This document shows positions 24,273 to 32,840 of a DNA stretch of 64,000 bases, piece after piece. Under the pieces are notes generated by a model. The model saw nothing but the letters and a program-made list of their open reading frames with translations. It was not told where the DNA came from and did no database searches. A program made the translations under genes and the position numbers. The DNA lies in NCBI GenBank assembly GCA_965205155.1, contig OZ242033.1, positions 186,001 through 250,000 on the forward strand, written 5' to 3'. The stretch comes from Aldehydirespirator sp965205155 (lineage in GTDB: Bacteria; Actinomycetota; Acidimicrobiia; Acidimicrobiales; Aldehydirespiratoraceae). Within the stretch, counting starts at the first letter, position 1. The number at the start of each line of letters is the position of its first letter.

Positions 24273-25022
24273 ATGGCTGAGTTGATGTCACCGAGCGAGT
24301 TCAGAGTGGCCCTGGAGCAGGCGTTCTCGGGCACCATGGCCAAGGACGCCTCCTTCAGCCGGGCCTGGGCCACGGGCAAGCTCCACAAGCAGCACTTCGT
24401 CCACTGGGCGACGAACCACTACCACTACATCGGCCCGTTCGGCGACTACCTCGGCCTCATGTACGCCAACACGCCCGACCACGCTCGCGACGCCAAGGAC
24501 TTCCTGCTGCAGAACATGTACGAGGAGGAGCTGAGCGACGACCGCCACACCGACCTGCTGATCCGCTTCGCCGAGGCGTGCGGCGGCACCCGGGCCTACG
24601 TGCAGGACCGCAACAACGCCATGCCGTTCGCCAAGGGCATGCAGGGCTGGATGTACTACGTGTCCGGCCGGGAGAACTTCGTGGTGTCGTCGGCCGCGCT
24701 GATCGTCGGCCTCGAGTCGCAGGTGCCGTCCATCTACCGCACCCAGTACCCGACGCTGATCAACAAGTACGGCTTCTCGGAGTGGGAGGCGGAGTTCTTC
24801 GACCTGCACATCACCTCCGACGAGATCCACGGCGAGCGGGGCTACCAGATCGTGCTCAAGTACGCCGACACGCCCGAGCTCCAGCAGCGCTGCCTGCACT
24901 ACGTGCGGGAGGCGGCCGATATGCGCTTCGCCTACACCAAGGCGCTGTACGAGACCTACGTGCAGCCCGACCTCGGCCCCTGGGTCGAGGAGGACGAGCG
25001 CGAGCCCGCGCTGGTCGGCTGA
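24273..25022 (+). CDS. Heme-oxygenase-like diiron protein (TenA/PqqC/HDO superfamily)
   Basis: A 249-residue all-helical protein with scattered metal ligands: HWATNHYHYIG, EEELSDDRHTDLL and HITSDEIHGERGY. The last fits the His-x3-Asp-x2-His pattern seen on the third core helix of heme-oxygenase-like diiron oxidases. Known members break C-C or C-N bonds or oxidise amines using O2. ATG 24273 follows TAGGAGCAGG. It heads an operon with two iron-sulfur electron carriers, an Asp/Glu-racemase-like enzyme and an FrhB-like protein, so the carriers may feed it electrons. Substrate unknown. Confidence 0.78.
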   Translation: MAELMSPSEFRVALEQAFSGTMAKDASFSRAWATGKLHKQHFVHWATNHYHYIGPFGDYLGLMYANTPDHARDAKDFLLQNMYEEELSDDRHTDLLIRFAEACGGTRAYVQDRNNAMPFAKGMQGWMYYVSGRENFVVSSAALIVGLESQVPSIYRTQYPTLINKYGFSEWEAEFFDLHITSDEIHGERGYQIVLKYADTPELQQRCLHYVREAADMRFAYTKALYETYVQPDLGPWVEEDEREPALVG

Positions 25023-25065
25023 TCCCATACCGCCGGCGGCGGGACGGTCGAGGATGTAGGCCCGC

Positions 25066-25419
25066 GTGCCGCGCATCTACTTCAAGACGGCCGACCGGTA
25101 CGTCGAGTTCGTCGAGGGCGACGAGGTCAACGTGCTGCGGATGGCCATCCGGGAGGACATCGACGTGCCGTGGCAATGCGCCAGCGGCAACTGCGGCACC
25201 GACCGCCTGGTGGTGGAGGAGGGGGCCGAGAACCTCGACCCGCCCCGGCGCCGGGAGCGGGCCCGGCTGGGCGAGCTGGTGGACGAGGGCTACCGCCTGG
25301 CCTGCCAGACCTACACCCGGGGCGACGTGACCTTCAGCTGGGACCCCGACCAGGTGGGCCTCGACGACGAGGACGGCGCCGGCGGCGGGTACCGCACCGG
25401 CTGGGCCGGCACCGGCTGA
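25066..25419 (+). CDS. [2Fe-2S] ferredoxin-like protein with altered cluster motif
   Basis: A 117-residue plant-type ferredoxin fold. The cluster loop reads WQCASGNCGTD, where the usual third Cys of CxxxxCxxC is Asp; the distal Cys is present in LACQTY. Three Cys and one Asp would then hold the cluster, or another residue substitutes. A Gly-rich tail follows. GTG 25066 is the start. It lies between the diiron protein and the Rieske ferredoxin on the same strand, consistent with an electron-transfer role for that oxygenase-like protein. Confidence 0.8.
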   Translation: MPRIYFKTADRYVEFVEGDEVNVLRMAIREDIDVPWQCASGNCGTDRLVVEEGAENLDPPRRRERARLGELVDEGYRLACQTYTRGDVTFSWDPDQVGLDDEDGAGGGYRTGWAGTG

Positions 25420-25448
25420 GCGGTCGAGCGGTCGGACGGGGCTGAGCT

Positions 25449-25793
25449 GTGGCCGCGCCGAAGGGATGGTTCGAGGTGGAGGCCACCGCGGACCAGCTGG
25501 CCGCGGCGGGCAAGCTGGTCGTGCAGTTGCACCGCCACGAAGTCCTGCTGCTGTGGAACGACGGCGAGCCGGTGGCCCTGTCCAACGTGTGCATCCACCG
25601 GGGCCGCAAGCTCAACGAGGGCGCGATGCTGGGCACCCGGCTGGTGTGCGCCGGCCACCAGTGGGCCTACGAGGTCACCACCGGCTACTGCAGGGCCCGG
25701 GAGCGCTACCAGCCCCGCTACTCGCTGGAAGTGCGCGACGGCCGGATCTTCCTGGAGCTCCCCGCCAAGCGAGGCCCCGACGCGCCGGAGTAG
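25449..25793 (+). CDS. Rieske-type ferredoxin
   Basis: A 114-residue single-domain Rieske protein. Cluster ligands are CIHRGRKLNEG and CAGHQWAYEV, the standard CxH...CxxH arrangement, with the expected beta-fold ending RYSLEVRDGRIFLELP. It probably passes electrons from a reductase to an oxygenase. It sits 30 bp after the unusual ferredoxin and upstream of the racemase-like gene, in one operon. Confidence 0.88.
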   Translation: MAAPKGWFEVEATADQLAAAGKLVVQLHRHEVLLLWNDGEPVALSNVCIHRGRKLNEGAMLGTRLVCAGHQWAYEVTTGYCRARERYQPRYSLEVRDGRIFLELPAKRGPDAPE

Positions 25794-25852
25794 AAGAACT
25801 CCCGCGGCTAGCGTGCTCCACAACTGAATGCGCTGAGCAGGAGGAGCCGGCC

Positions 25853-26641
25853 ATGGTCCAGTCGGTGCGTCGGCAGTACCGGGCGTACGCGGGGTTCGTG
25901 ACCACGCCCCAATTCTTCGACGACTCCCCCACCCAGTTCGTGAAGGTGGCACCGCCCGGAGTGGGCATCATCCAGCGGGTCAACCACATCGACGGCTACG
26001 AGTACACACTGGACGACCGGGCCAGCAACTTCGAGGTGCTCGAGGAGTCGGCGATCTGCCTGGGAAGGTCCCACTGCCAGGTCATCGGCCAGGTCGGCAC
26101 CAACTGGGTGCACTGCACCGGCACCAGCCCCACCGACATCGAGCGCATCTGCGCCGACATCTCGGCCGAAGCCGGAGCGGAGTTCGTGATGGCCGGCCAG
26201 GCCATCGTGGAGGGGCTGCGCGAGATCGGCGCCGAGACCATCACCATCGCCAACGGGTACTTCCGGCCCGACTGGTCCGCGGGGATAAACGCCTACCTGG
26301 AGGCGGCCGGCTTCCGGGTGCTGTGGGCCGGCAACATCATCGACCAGGGCTTCCTCGCCGACCACGACGAGATGCTGCGCCACGAGGACGAGACCCTGTG
26401 GGACTACCCCGACCACATGATGTTCGCCGCCGCGGTCGACGCCCACGCCCGGGCACCGCAGGCCGACGCCATCGTGCAGACCGGGGCCGGCATGCGGATG
26501 GTGCGCGTCCTCGACATGGTCGAGAGCCAGACGGGCAAGCCGCTGGTGGCCTCGGACGGGGCGCTCTACTGGGCCATGCTCAAGCACCTCGGACTGGCGG
26601 CCAGGCCCGGCTACGGACACCTCCTGTCGACGCTGGGATGA
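25853..26641 (+). CDS. Asp/Glu racemase / maleate isomerase-like protein
   Basis: A 262-residue protein of the Asp/Glu racemase-arylmalonate decarboxylase superfamily. WVHCTGTSPTDIERIC carries the first catalytic-type Cys. DAIVQTGAGMRM and GKPLVASDGALYWAMLKHLG match the C-terminal half of maleate isomerase-like enzymes, but the second active-site Cys is not evident. ATG 25853 follows GGAGGAG. The next gene overlaps by 4 bases. In N-heterocycle breakdown such enzymes handle maleate or maleamate; that role here is a guess. Confidence 0.8.
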   Translation: MVQSVRRQYRAYAGFVTTPQFFDDSPTQFVKVAPPGVGIIQRVNHIDGYEYTLDDRASNFEVLEESAICLGRSHCQVIGQVGTNWVHCTGTSPTDIERICADISAEAGAEFVMAGQAIVEGLREIGAETITIANGYFRPDWSAGINAYLEAAGFRVLWAGNIIDQGFLADHDEMLRHEDETLWDYPDHMMFAAAVDAHARAPQADAIVQTGAGMRMVRVLDMVESQTGKPLVASDGALYWAMLKHLGLAARPGYGHLLSTLG

Positions 26642-27858
26642 CCCGCGCCCGCACCATCGCGGAGATCGTCGCCGACGACATGTGCATCGGCTGCGGGCTG
26701 TGTGAGGCGCTCACCGGGGGACGGGTCAAGATGGTCATGACCCCGGCCGGGTCGCTGCGACCGTCCCCGGTCGACGGGTTCACTCCCACCGAAGAGGCTC
26801 AGCTCACCGCCGCCTGTCCGGGCGCGGTGGCCGAGGCCCGCCCCGCCGACGGCCCCCGCACCGACCCGGTCTGGGGCGCCTACCGGTACATGGCCAGGGC
26901 CTGGGCCGGCCACCCGGAGGTGCGATACGAGGGCGCCACCGGCGGAGTGCTGACCGCGCTGGGCATCCATGCGCTGCGCACGGGCCGGGTGGACTTCGTG
27001 CTGCACGTCGGCGCCGACCCCGAGCGGCCCATGCGCAGCCGCTGGGTCGTCTCAGAGAGCGAAGAGTCGGTCAGGGCCAACACCGCGTCGCGCTACGGGC
27101 CGACCGCCCCGCTGGCCGGCCTGGCCGCGGCGCTGGACCGCGGTCAGCCCTTCGCCCTCATCGCCAAGCCGTGCGACCTCGGAGCGGTTCATTCGCTCTC
27201 CAGGAAGGACCCCCGCATCGACGAGCTGTGCGTCGTCCGGCTGGTGCTGGTGTGCGGGGGGCAGTCCCGGCTCACCAAGTCGCAGGCCGTGCTGGACGAG
27301 TTCGGCCTGGACGAGACCGAGGTCGCGCTGTTCCGCTACCGGGGGCACGGGAATCCCGGACCGACCGTGGTGGAGACCCTCGACGGGCGCCGTTTCACCA
27401 AGCCCTACCTCGAGATGTGGGAGGACGAGTCGGGCTGGCAAGTCGAGACCCGCTGCAAGTTCTGCCCCGACGCGCTGGGCGAGGCCGCCGACGTCGCCTC
27501 GGCCGACATCTGGCCCGGCGGCGCCCCCACCGGCGAGGACGAGGGGTTCAACGGGATCATCGTGCGCACCGCGGCAGGCGAGGACCTGGTGACCTCGGCG
27601 GTGGCTGCGGGCGACCTGCTGGTGACCGACGCGATGACGCCCGCGGAACTCGACGACTGCCAGCCGCACCAGGTGCGTAAGAAGGAAGCTCTGGCCGCCC
27701 GCTACCAGGGCCTGGCCGACGCGGGGGTCGCCCCCATCGAGACCAGCGGCCTGCGCATCGAGGAACTAGGCCGGCGCCTCGACCCGGAGCGGTTCGAACA
27801 GGAACGAGCGGGCGCTCGGCGCAGGGCCGGCTCCCAGCAAGAGCCGTCCGCAACGTGA
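26638..27858 (+). CDS. Coenzyme F420 hydrogenase/dehydrogenase beta-subunit (FrhB-like)
   Basis: A 406-residue iron-sulfur flavoprotein. An N-terminal 4Fe-4S motif CIGCGLC plus a later ACPG is followed by the FrhB N-domain (YEGATGGVLTALGIHAL) and C-domain (IAKPCDLGAVHSL, then CKFCPDALGEAADVASADIW). Family members move electrons between F420H2, ferredoxin and a partner enzyme. The ATG overlaps the racemase-like stop (ATGA). It could recycle electrons for the diiron protein or reduce a substrate with F420H2. Confidence 0.87.
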   Translation: MTRARTIAEIVADDMCIGCGLCEALTGGRVKMVMTPAGSLRPSPVDGFTPTEEAQLTAACPGAVAEARPADGPRTDPVWGAYRYMARAWAGHPEVRYEGATGGVLTALGIHALRTGRVDFVLHVGADPERPMRSRWVVSESEESVRANTASRYGPTAPLAGLAAALDRGQPFALIAKPCDLGAVHSLSRKDPRIDELCVVRLVLVCGGQSRLTKSQAVLDEFGLDETEVALFRYRGHGNPGPTVVETLDGRRFTKPYLEMWEDESGWQVETRCKFCPDALGEAADVASADIWPGGAPTGEDEGFNGIIVRTAAGEDLVTSAVAAGDLLVTDAMTPAELDDCQPHQVRKKEALAARYQGLADAGVAPIETSGLRIEELGRRLDPERFEQERAGARRRAGSQQEPSAT

Positions 27859-29999
27859 CCCGATCGGTCCTGGTCGTCTCACTGTCTGTAGCTCTTGCCC
27901 TGGCGGCCTGGCTGGCCCACCGCCTCTACACCGGCGACGACGCTCCGGCCGAGCCCCGTGTGCAGGCTGGTATCGGGGATCCACGCCCCGCCGCAGAAGA
28001 CCCGGACGGCGCCGCCACCGGCGAAGAAGGCGAACGGCGCCGCGAACAGGCCCAGAAACCTGTTGGTGCAACCACAGGACCTGACGCTCCATCCACCCAG
28101 CCAGACGACCCGACCACCCAAACGCAAACCCCGACCACCCAAACCCAGGCGCCGACCACCCAAACCCAGGCGCCGACCACCGAGCCACCCGGGGAACTGG
28201 CGACCGCCGGCTGCTCTACTGCTGATGAGCCTGCCACCGCGGCCAGCGTGGCCGCATGGATCTCGTCGATCAACGCCCTGGGCACGGTCGACCTCGACTG
28301 GTCGCCCGACTGCAGCCTGATCGCCTTCACCGCCGACTCGCAGATCTTCATGGCGAACCTGGACGGATCCAGCTTGCGGCAACTCACCGACCTCGCCCTG
28401 AGCGGCCGGGATCCCAGGTTCTCGCCCGACGGCACCCGCATCGCCTTCACCAGCGGACCGGAGATATGGGTGATGGACATCGACGGTACCGGCACCCGGC
28501 AACTCACCGGCAGCAACACCGCCGAGAGCCCCGTGCCGGGCTACCGCTCCCGCAACACCGACCCGGACTGGTCACCCGACGGCACCCGCATCGCCTTCAC
28601 CAGCAACCGCGACGGCAACGACGAGATCTACACCATGAACGCCGACGGCACCGACGTCCGCCGGCTCACCGACAACACGACCAGTCTGGACCGGAAGCCG
28701 GACTGGGACCCGGAAGGGGTCCGCACCGTCACCATGGACTGGGACCCGCACTGGTCACCCGACGGCACCCGCATCGCCTTCACCAGCAACCGCGACGGCA
28801 ACGACGAGATCTACACCATGAACGCCGACGGCACCGACGTCCGCCGGCTCACCGACAACACGACCGGTCTGGACTGGGACCCGGTCTGGTCACCCGACGG
28901 CACCCGCATCGCCTTCGCCAGCAACCGCGACGGCGACCACCAGATCTACACCATGAACGCCGACGGCACCGGCGTCCGCCTGCTGGCCCGTGGCGGGGAC
29001 GGCGCCTGGGAGCCGGCCTGGTGGCCCGACGGAAGCCACGTCATCTACCAGGCTCTGGACCGGAGCATCCGTCGGCATGCCGCCGCCGACGCAGACCCGC
29101 CGGACCCACCCACCGTCTCGGGAGATGCTGAACAGGTCCCCGCTCCGTCGCCCGACTGCGCGTCCCTGGATGAGACGTTGCTCAGGCACAGCGGCCAGCC
29201 GGAGCCGGCGGTGCCGGCCGGGACGCAGAGGTTGTTCCAGCATGGCTGGTCACCCGACTGCAGCCGGGTCGTGTTCATCGGGGACAGGGCCACCGGCTAT
29301 GCCATCGTCACCGCGACCGCGCACGGATCCGGCATCCGCCAGCTGACCAATGACGGTCACTGGTACTCGAATCCGGTCTGGTCTCCCGACGGCACCCATA
29401 TCGCCTTCGAGACCGACCGCGACGGCAGCTACGAGATCTTCACCATGAGGGCGGACGGCACGGGCGCCGTGCAGCTGACGAACCTCCCCCACCGGCAACG
29501 CAATCCGGCATGGTCGGCAGACGGCAGCCGCGTCTCGTTCCAGAGGGGCGCCGGGAACACCGACATCTGGACGATCTCCTTCGACGGCACCGACCCGAGG
29601 AAGGTGACCGAAACGAGCAGCTACGACGGGAACGCGGTGTGGTCACCGCAGGACGCCCGCATCGCCTTCGTCTCCAACCGCGACGGCGACAACGACATCT
29701 ACACCATCAACGCCGACGGCACCGACACCCACCAACTGACCGACAACGACACCGACGACTGGAACCCGGTCTGGTCACCCGACGGCACCCGCATCGCCTT
29801 CACCAGCAACCGCGACGGCGACAACGACATCTACACCATCAACGCCGACGGCACCGACACCCACCAACTGACCGACAACGACACCGACGACTGGAACCCG
29901 GTCTGGTCACCCGACGGCACCCGCATCGCCTTCACCAGCAACCGCGACGGCGTACGCGAGTTCCACGTGACCGAGGCAGGGCCGGCGACCGGGCCATGA
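27855..29999 (+). CDS. Exported TolB-like beta-propeller protein
   Basis: A 714-residue protein starting with GTG 27855, overlapping the previous stop. One N-terminal hydrophobic helix (VLVVSLSVALALAAWLA) anchors or exports it. A Thr/Pro/Gln linker (TQTQAPTTQTQAPTTEPP) follows, then about 12 PD40/TolB blades with the signature SPDGTRIAFTSNRDG. Two propeller halves are separated near residue 410. The last blades are almost identical at DNA level (132-bp period). Binding or scaffold roles outside the membrane are typical; no enzymatic site is seen. It is coupled to the acyltransferase downstream. Confidence 0.85.
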   Translation: MTRSVLVVSLSVALALAAWLAHRLYTGDDAPAEPRVQAGIGDPRPAAEDPDGAATGEEGERRREQAQKPVGATTGPDAPSTQPDDPTTQTQTPTTQTQAPTTQTQAPTTEPPGELATAGCSTADEPATAASVAAWISSINALGTVDLDWSPDCSLIAFTADSQIFMANLDGSSLRQLTDLALSGRDPRFSPDGTRIAFTSGPEIWVMDIDGTGTRQLTGSNTAESPVPGYRSRNTDPDWSPDGTRIAFTSNRDGNDEIYTMNADGTDVRRLTDNTTSLDRKPDWDPEGVRTVTMDWDPHWSPDGTRIAFTSNRDGNDEIYTMNADGTDVRRLTDNTTGLDWDPVWSPDGTRIAFASNRDGDHQIYTMNADGTGVRLLARGGDGAWEPAWWPDGSHVIYQALDRSIRRHAAADADPPDPPTVSGDAEQVPAPSPDCASLDETLLRHSGQPEPAVPAGTQRLFQHGWSPDCSRVVFIGDRATGYAIVTATAHGSGIRQLTNDGHWYSNPVWSPDGTHIAFETDRDGSYEIFTMRADGTGAVQLTNLPHRQRNPAWSADGSRVSFQRGAGNTDIWTISFDGTDPRKVTETSSYDGNAVWSPQDARIAFVSNRDGDNDIYTINADGTDTHQLTDNDTDDWNPVWSPDGTRIAFTSNRDGDNDIYTINADGTDTHQLTDNDTDDWNPVWSPDGTRIAFTSNRDGVREFHVTEAGPATGP

Positions 30000-32257
30000 C
30001 CGGACCCCGTTCGCCCGTGGCCGTCCCCGGCGACCGTCTCGACGCGGCCCGGACGGGATCCGCCGCCACCCGAGTGCCAGGACTCGACGGGCTGCGGGGC
30101 GTGGCCGTCGCCTGGGTTGTGGCCTTCCACCTGTGGCCCGAGACGGTGAGGGGCGGGTGGCTGGGCGTGGGACTGTTCTTCACGCTGTCGGGATACCTGA
30201 TCATCGGCCTGATCGATACCGAGGTGTCGGCAACGGGACGGCTCCGGCTCGGACGGTTCATGGCGCGACGAGTCCGGCGCCTGATGCCCGCCGCGCTGGT
30301 GACGATCTCCGCGTCGGTGGCCCTCACCGCGGCCCTCACCGACGACGCCCTGCGAAGCGTGGGGCTCGACGCTCTCACCGCCGCGCTCAACGTGTTCAAC
30401 TGGCGGGCCGCCACCGACCCGGGCGGCTATGCGGCCATCTTCGAGGTCACGGCGTCGCCCCTCGAGCACTTCTGGTCGCTTGCGATCGAGGAGCAGTTCT
30501 ATCTGGTGGTACCGGCCGCGATGGCGCTGACCCGGCGACCGGTGGCGGTAGTGACGGCCATGGTCGTCGCCGGTCTCGGTGGCGTGGCGCTGTGGTGGGG
30601 ATCGAGCGACGCCTACGTGGCCACGCCGGTTCGAGCGCTGGAGATAGCGGCCGGCGCCGGTCTGGCCCTGGCCGGGGCCCGCTCGGAGGCGGTCAGGCGC
30701 CTCCTGCGATGGGACGGGTCCCGGACCGAGCGAACTGTCTCGTTGGGCCTGCTCGTGGCGGTGCTGGCCGTGTCAGAGCTTGCGGTCGTGCTTCTGGGTC
30801 CCGGCCACGGAACCGTGTTCCGGGGTGCTCCGCAGCTCATGGCGGCCTGCTGGGTGGTGCTGCTGGCCGGCTCCCTCCCCGGCGGCCCGCTGGCGCCGCT
30901 CATGTCGCTGGCACCCCTCCGGTGGCTGGGTACCCGCTCATACGCGATCTACCTGTTCCATTGGCCCCTGATCGAGCTGACCGACTGGGGCGCGCTGCCG
31001 GTGATCGCCGTCACGCTGATGGCGGCGGAAGCGTCCTACCGGCTCATCGAGATGCCGGTGCGCCGCGGCACAGGACGCCGGGCCGTGCTGATGCTGGTCG
31101 GAGCCTTGATCGCAGTGGCGTCGGGGACGGCGGTTGTGGCAGCCGCCTCGTCACCGGCCCGAGGCGCGGGGGAGCGCGCCGCGGGGGTCACGGCGCTGCC
31201 TGAATGGATGGACCCCCAAGGGTCCACGGCGGACGCGACCGAGCAGACGACTCCGGCTGCACCGGAAACGCCGGCTCCGGAGCGACGGCCCGATGCCACG
31301 ACGCCCGACACCACTGAACCCGAACCCACCGCGACGGACACCACCGCGACGGACACCACCGCGACCGAATCCACCGCGACGGACACCGCCGCACCCGACA
31401 CCACCGCGACCGACACGGTTGCGCTCGACGCCACCGCGACGGACACCACCGCACTCGACCCGGCTGCACTCGACACCGCGGATGGACAGCCCGCCGAGCA
31501 GTTGCAGCCGCCCCAAGAGGGGCCGGGCGACGCTCCCATAGTGACGGTCATCGGCGATTCCGCGGCCATCCACGTGGCCGACGGGCTCCGCCAATGGGGC
31601 GACGCCAATCGAGCCATGGCCGTCGTCGACCGGGCTGTAGCCGCATGCTCGCCGGTCGTCACTGCGGATCACCCCTGGCGGGTCGTGCGGACCGGCGACG
31701 ACACCAACCCGCGCAACGTGGTGGAACGGGAGGAGCCCTGCCGGTACGTGTACATCGAGCCGAACTCATCGCTGGTGCTGGTGGTCGACCACGTGATGCC
31801 GTTGTTCGACCACCTCCGACACGACGGTTCGTGGGCCTCCGTGCTGGACGACGACCTGGCGGCCGACCTGTTCGACTCATACCGGGAGTTGGTGGAGGAC
31901 GCGCGGGGGGCCGGTGCCACGGTGGTGTTCGCCACCATGCCCCGCTTGCTGCCGGGCCCCGACGAACCCGGTCCAGCGCCCCCGGCCGCCGATCCGGCCC
32001 GGGCCGACGCCTACAACCGGATCGTCCGGGCCGTGGTCGAGGAACTCGCCGGCGCCGGTCCCGACGGTGAGCCGGATCCTGTCGTGATCGACACGGCCCG
32101 AGGGTTGAACGCCTCCGGCTATGACGGGCGCTACGCCCGCTCCGACGGCGCCCACATCGACTTCCAGAACTCGATCGTGTTCGCTTCCGAAGTGCTCGGC
32201 CCCGCGCTGCTGGACGTGTGGGATGAGACACAACGAGAGGCCGCTACGCACGGATGA
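29996..32257 (+). CDS. Acyltransferase-3 / SGNH fusion, membrane-bound
   Basis: A 753-residue OafA-like protein. Residues about 25-380 are the acyltransferase-3 membrane domain with the active-site region VVAFHLWPETVRGGWLGVGL, SLAIEEQFYLVVP, and 10-11 helices. A long Thr/Ala/Asp-rich linker (ATDTTATDTTATES) follows. From about residue 510 there is a GDSL/SGNH-like domain: VTVIGDSAAIHVADG and the C-terminal SDGAHIDFQN (Asp-x-x-His). Such enzymes O-acetylate surface glycans or lipids. The ATG overlaps the propeller gene stop. Confidence 0.87.
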   Translation: MTGPRSPVAVPGDRLDAARTGSAATRVPGLDGLRGVAVAWVVAFHLWPETVRGGWLGVGLFFTLSGYLIIGLIDTEVSATGRLRLGRFMARRVRRLMPAALVTISASVALTAALTDDALRSVGLDALTAALNVFNWRAATDPGGYAAIFEVTASPLEHFWSLAIEEQFYLVVPAAMALTRRPVAVVTAMVVAGLGGVALWWGSSDAYVATPVRALEIAAGAGLALAGARSEAVRRLLRWDGSRTERTVSLGLLVAVLAVSELAVVLLGPGHGTVFRGAPQLMAACWVVLLAGSLPGGPLAPLMSLAPLRWLGTRSYAIYLFHWPLIELTDWGALPVIAVTLMAAEASYRLIEMPVRRGTGRRAVLMLVGALIAVASGTAVVAAASSPARGAGERAAGVTALPEWMDPQGSTADATEQTTPAAPETPAPERRPDATTPDTTEPEPTATDTTATDTTATESTATDTAAPDTTATDTVALDATATDTTALDPAALDTADGQPAEQLQPPQEGPGDAPIVTVIGDSAAIHVADGLRQWGDANRAMAVVDRAVAACSPVVTADHPWRVVRTGDDTNPRNVVEREEPCRYVYIEPNSSLVLVVDHVMPLFDHLRHDGSWASVLDDDLAADLFDSYRELVEDARGAGATVVFATMPRLLPGPDEPGPAPPAADPARADAYNRIVRAVVEELAGAGPDGEPDPVVIDTARGLNASGYDGRYARSDGAHIDFQNSIVFASEVLGPALLDVWDETQREAATHG

Positions 32258-32338
32258 GCGGGGGCGGCTCGCACCCGGAATCAGAGGGTCGAGCCGCGGT
32301 GCGGGTGTGTCGCCGGGCGAGATCCGCCTCTCGCCGGA

Positions 32339-32743
32339 TTGAAGTACGGTGCTGACGTGGACGACCTGCCCGCCGAGCACACGGAACCCGAAGAGCCCGA
32401 GCAGCGCATAGAGCTGACGCTACGCCTCTGGCGGGGCGGGTCGAAGCGCCAGTTCGAGCGGTACGTCAACCGGCTGCTCAAGCTGGCCGCTCGCCAGGAC
32501 GGCCGGGCCGAGCGCCGGGCGGCCGAGGTGAAGGGCGGTCCGGGCCGCCCCGACGCGGTACTGGTGCTGTCGTTCCCGAACACCGCCGCGGTCGACGCCT
32601 ACCTGACCGACCCGCGCCGGGACGACCTGGAGGAGCTGGCGGCCAAGGCGATCAAGAGATCGCTGATCACCGGCGGCCGCCGGCACGACGTCACCGAGCA
32701 CGACCCGGCCGACGTGACCGCCCTGCCGATAGATCCCGGCTAG
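32339..32743 (+). CDS. Small hypothetical protein
   Basis: A 134-residue (or 128 from GTG 32357) soluble protein with an alpha/beta pattern: LTLRLWRGGSKRQFERYVNR, DAVLVLSFPNTAAVDAYLTD, and an acidic tail. The spacing of strands and helices resembles a DUF1330/ABM-type dimeric barrel, but no family is confidently recognised. Codon use matches the genome. It stands alone after the acyltransferase gene. Confidence 0.6.
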   Translation: MKYGADVDDLPAEHTEPEEPEQRIELTLRLWRGGSKRQFERYVNRLLKLAARQDGRAERRAAEVKGGPGRPDAVLVLSFPNTAAVDAYLTDPRRDDLEELAAKAIKRSLITGGRRHDVTEHDPADVTALPIDPG

Positions 32744-32756
32744 GCCGCGCCGCAGG

Positions 32757-32840
32757 CTCGGGGAGTCAGGCCCGGAGAGCCACGCTCGGGGAGTCAGGCC
32801 CGGGTCGCCGGGCCGGGGAGTCGGGCCCGGAACCGGGCCG
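32757..32840 (-). repeat. Three ~28-bp repeats at the 3' end of the oxidase gene
   Basis: CTCGGGGAGTCAGGCCCGG occurs twice (from about 32758 and 32786), with a third variant from about 32814. The third and second units form the last codons and stop of the oxidase; the first lies beyond the stop. This is a gene-end duplication comparable to the junction repeats. Confidence 0.75.
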
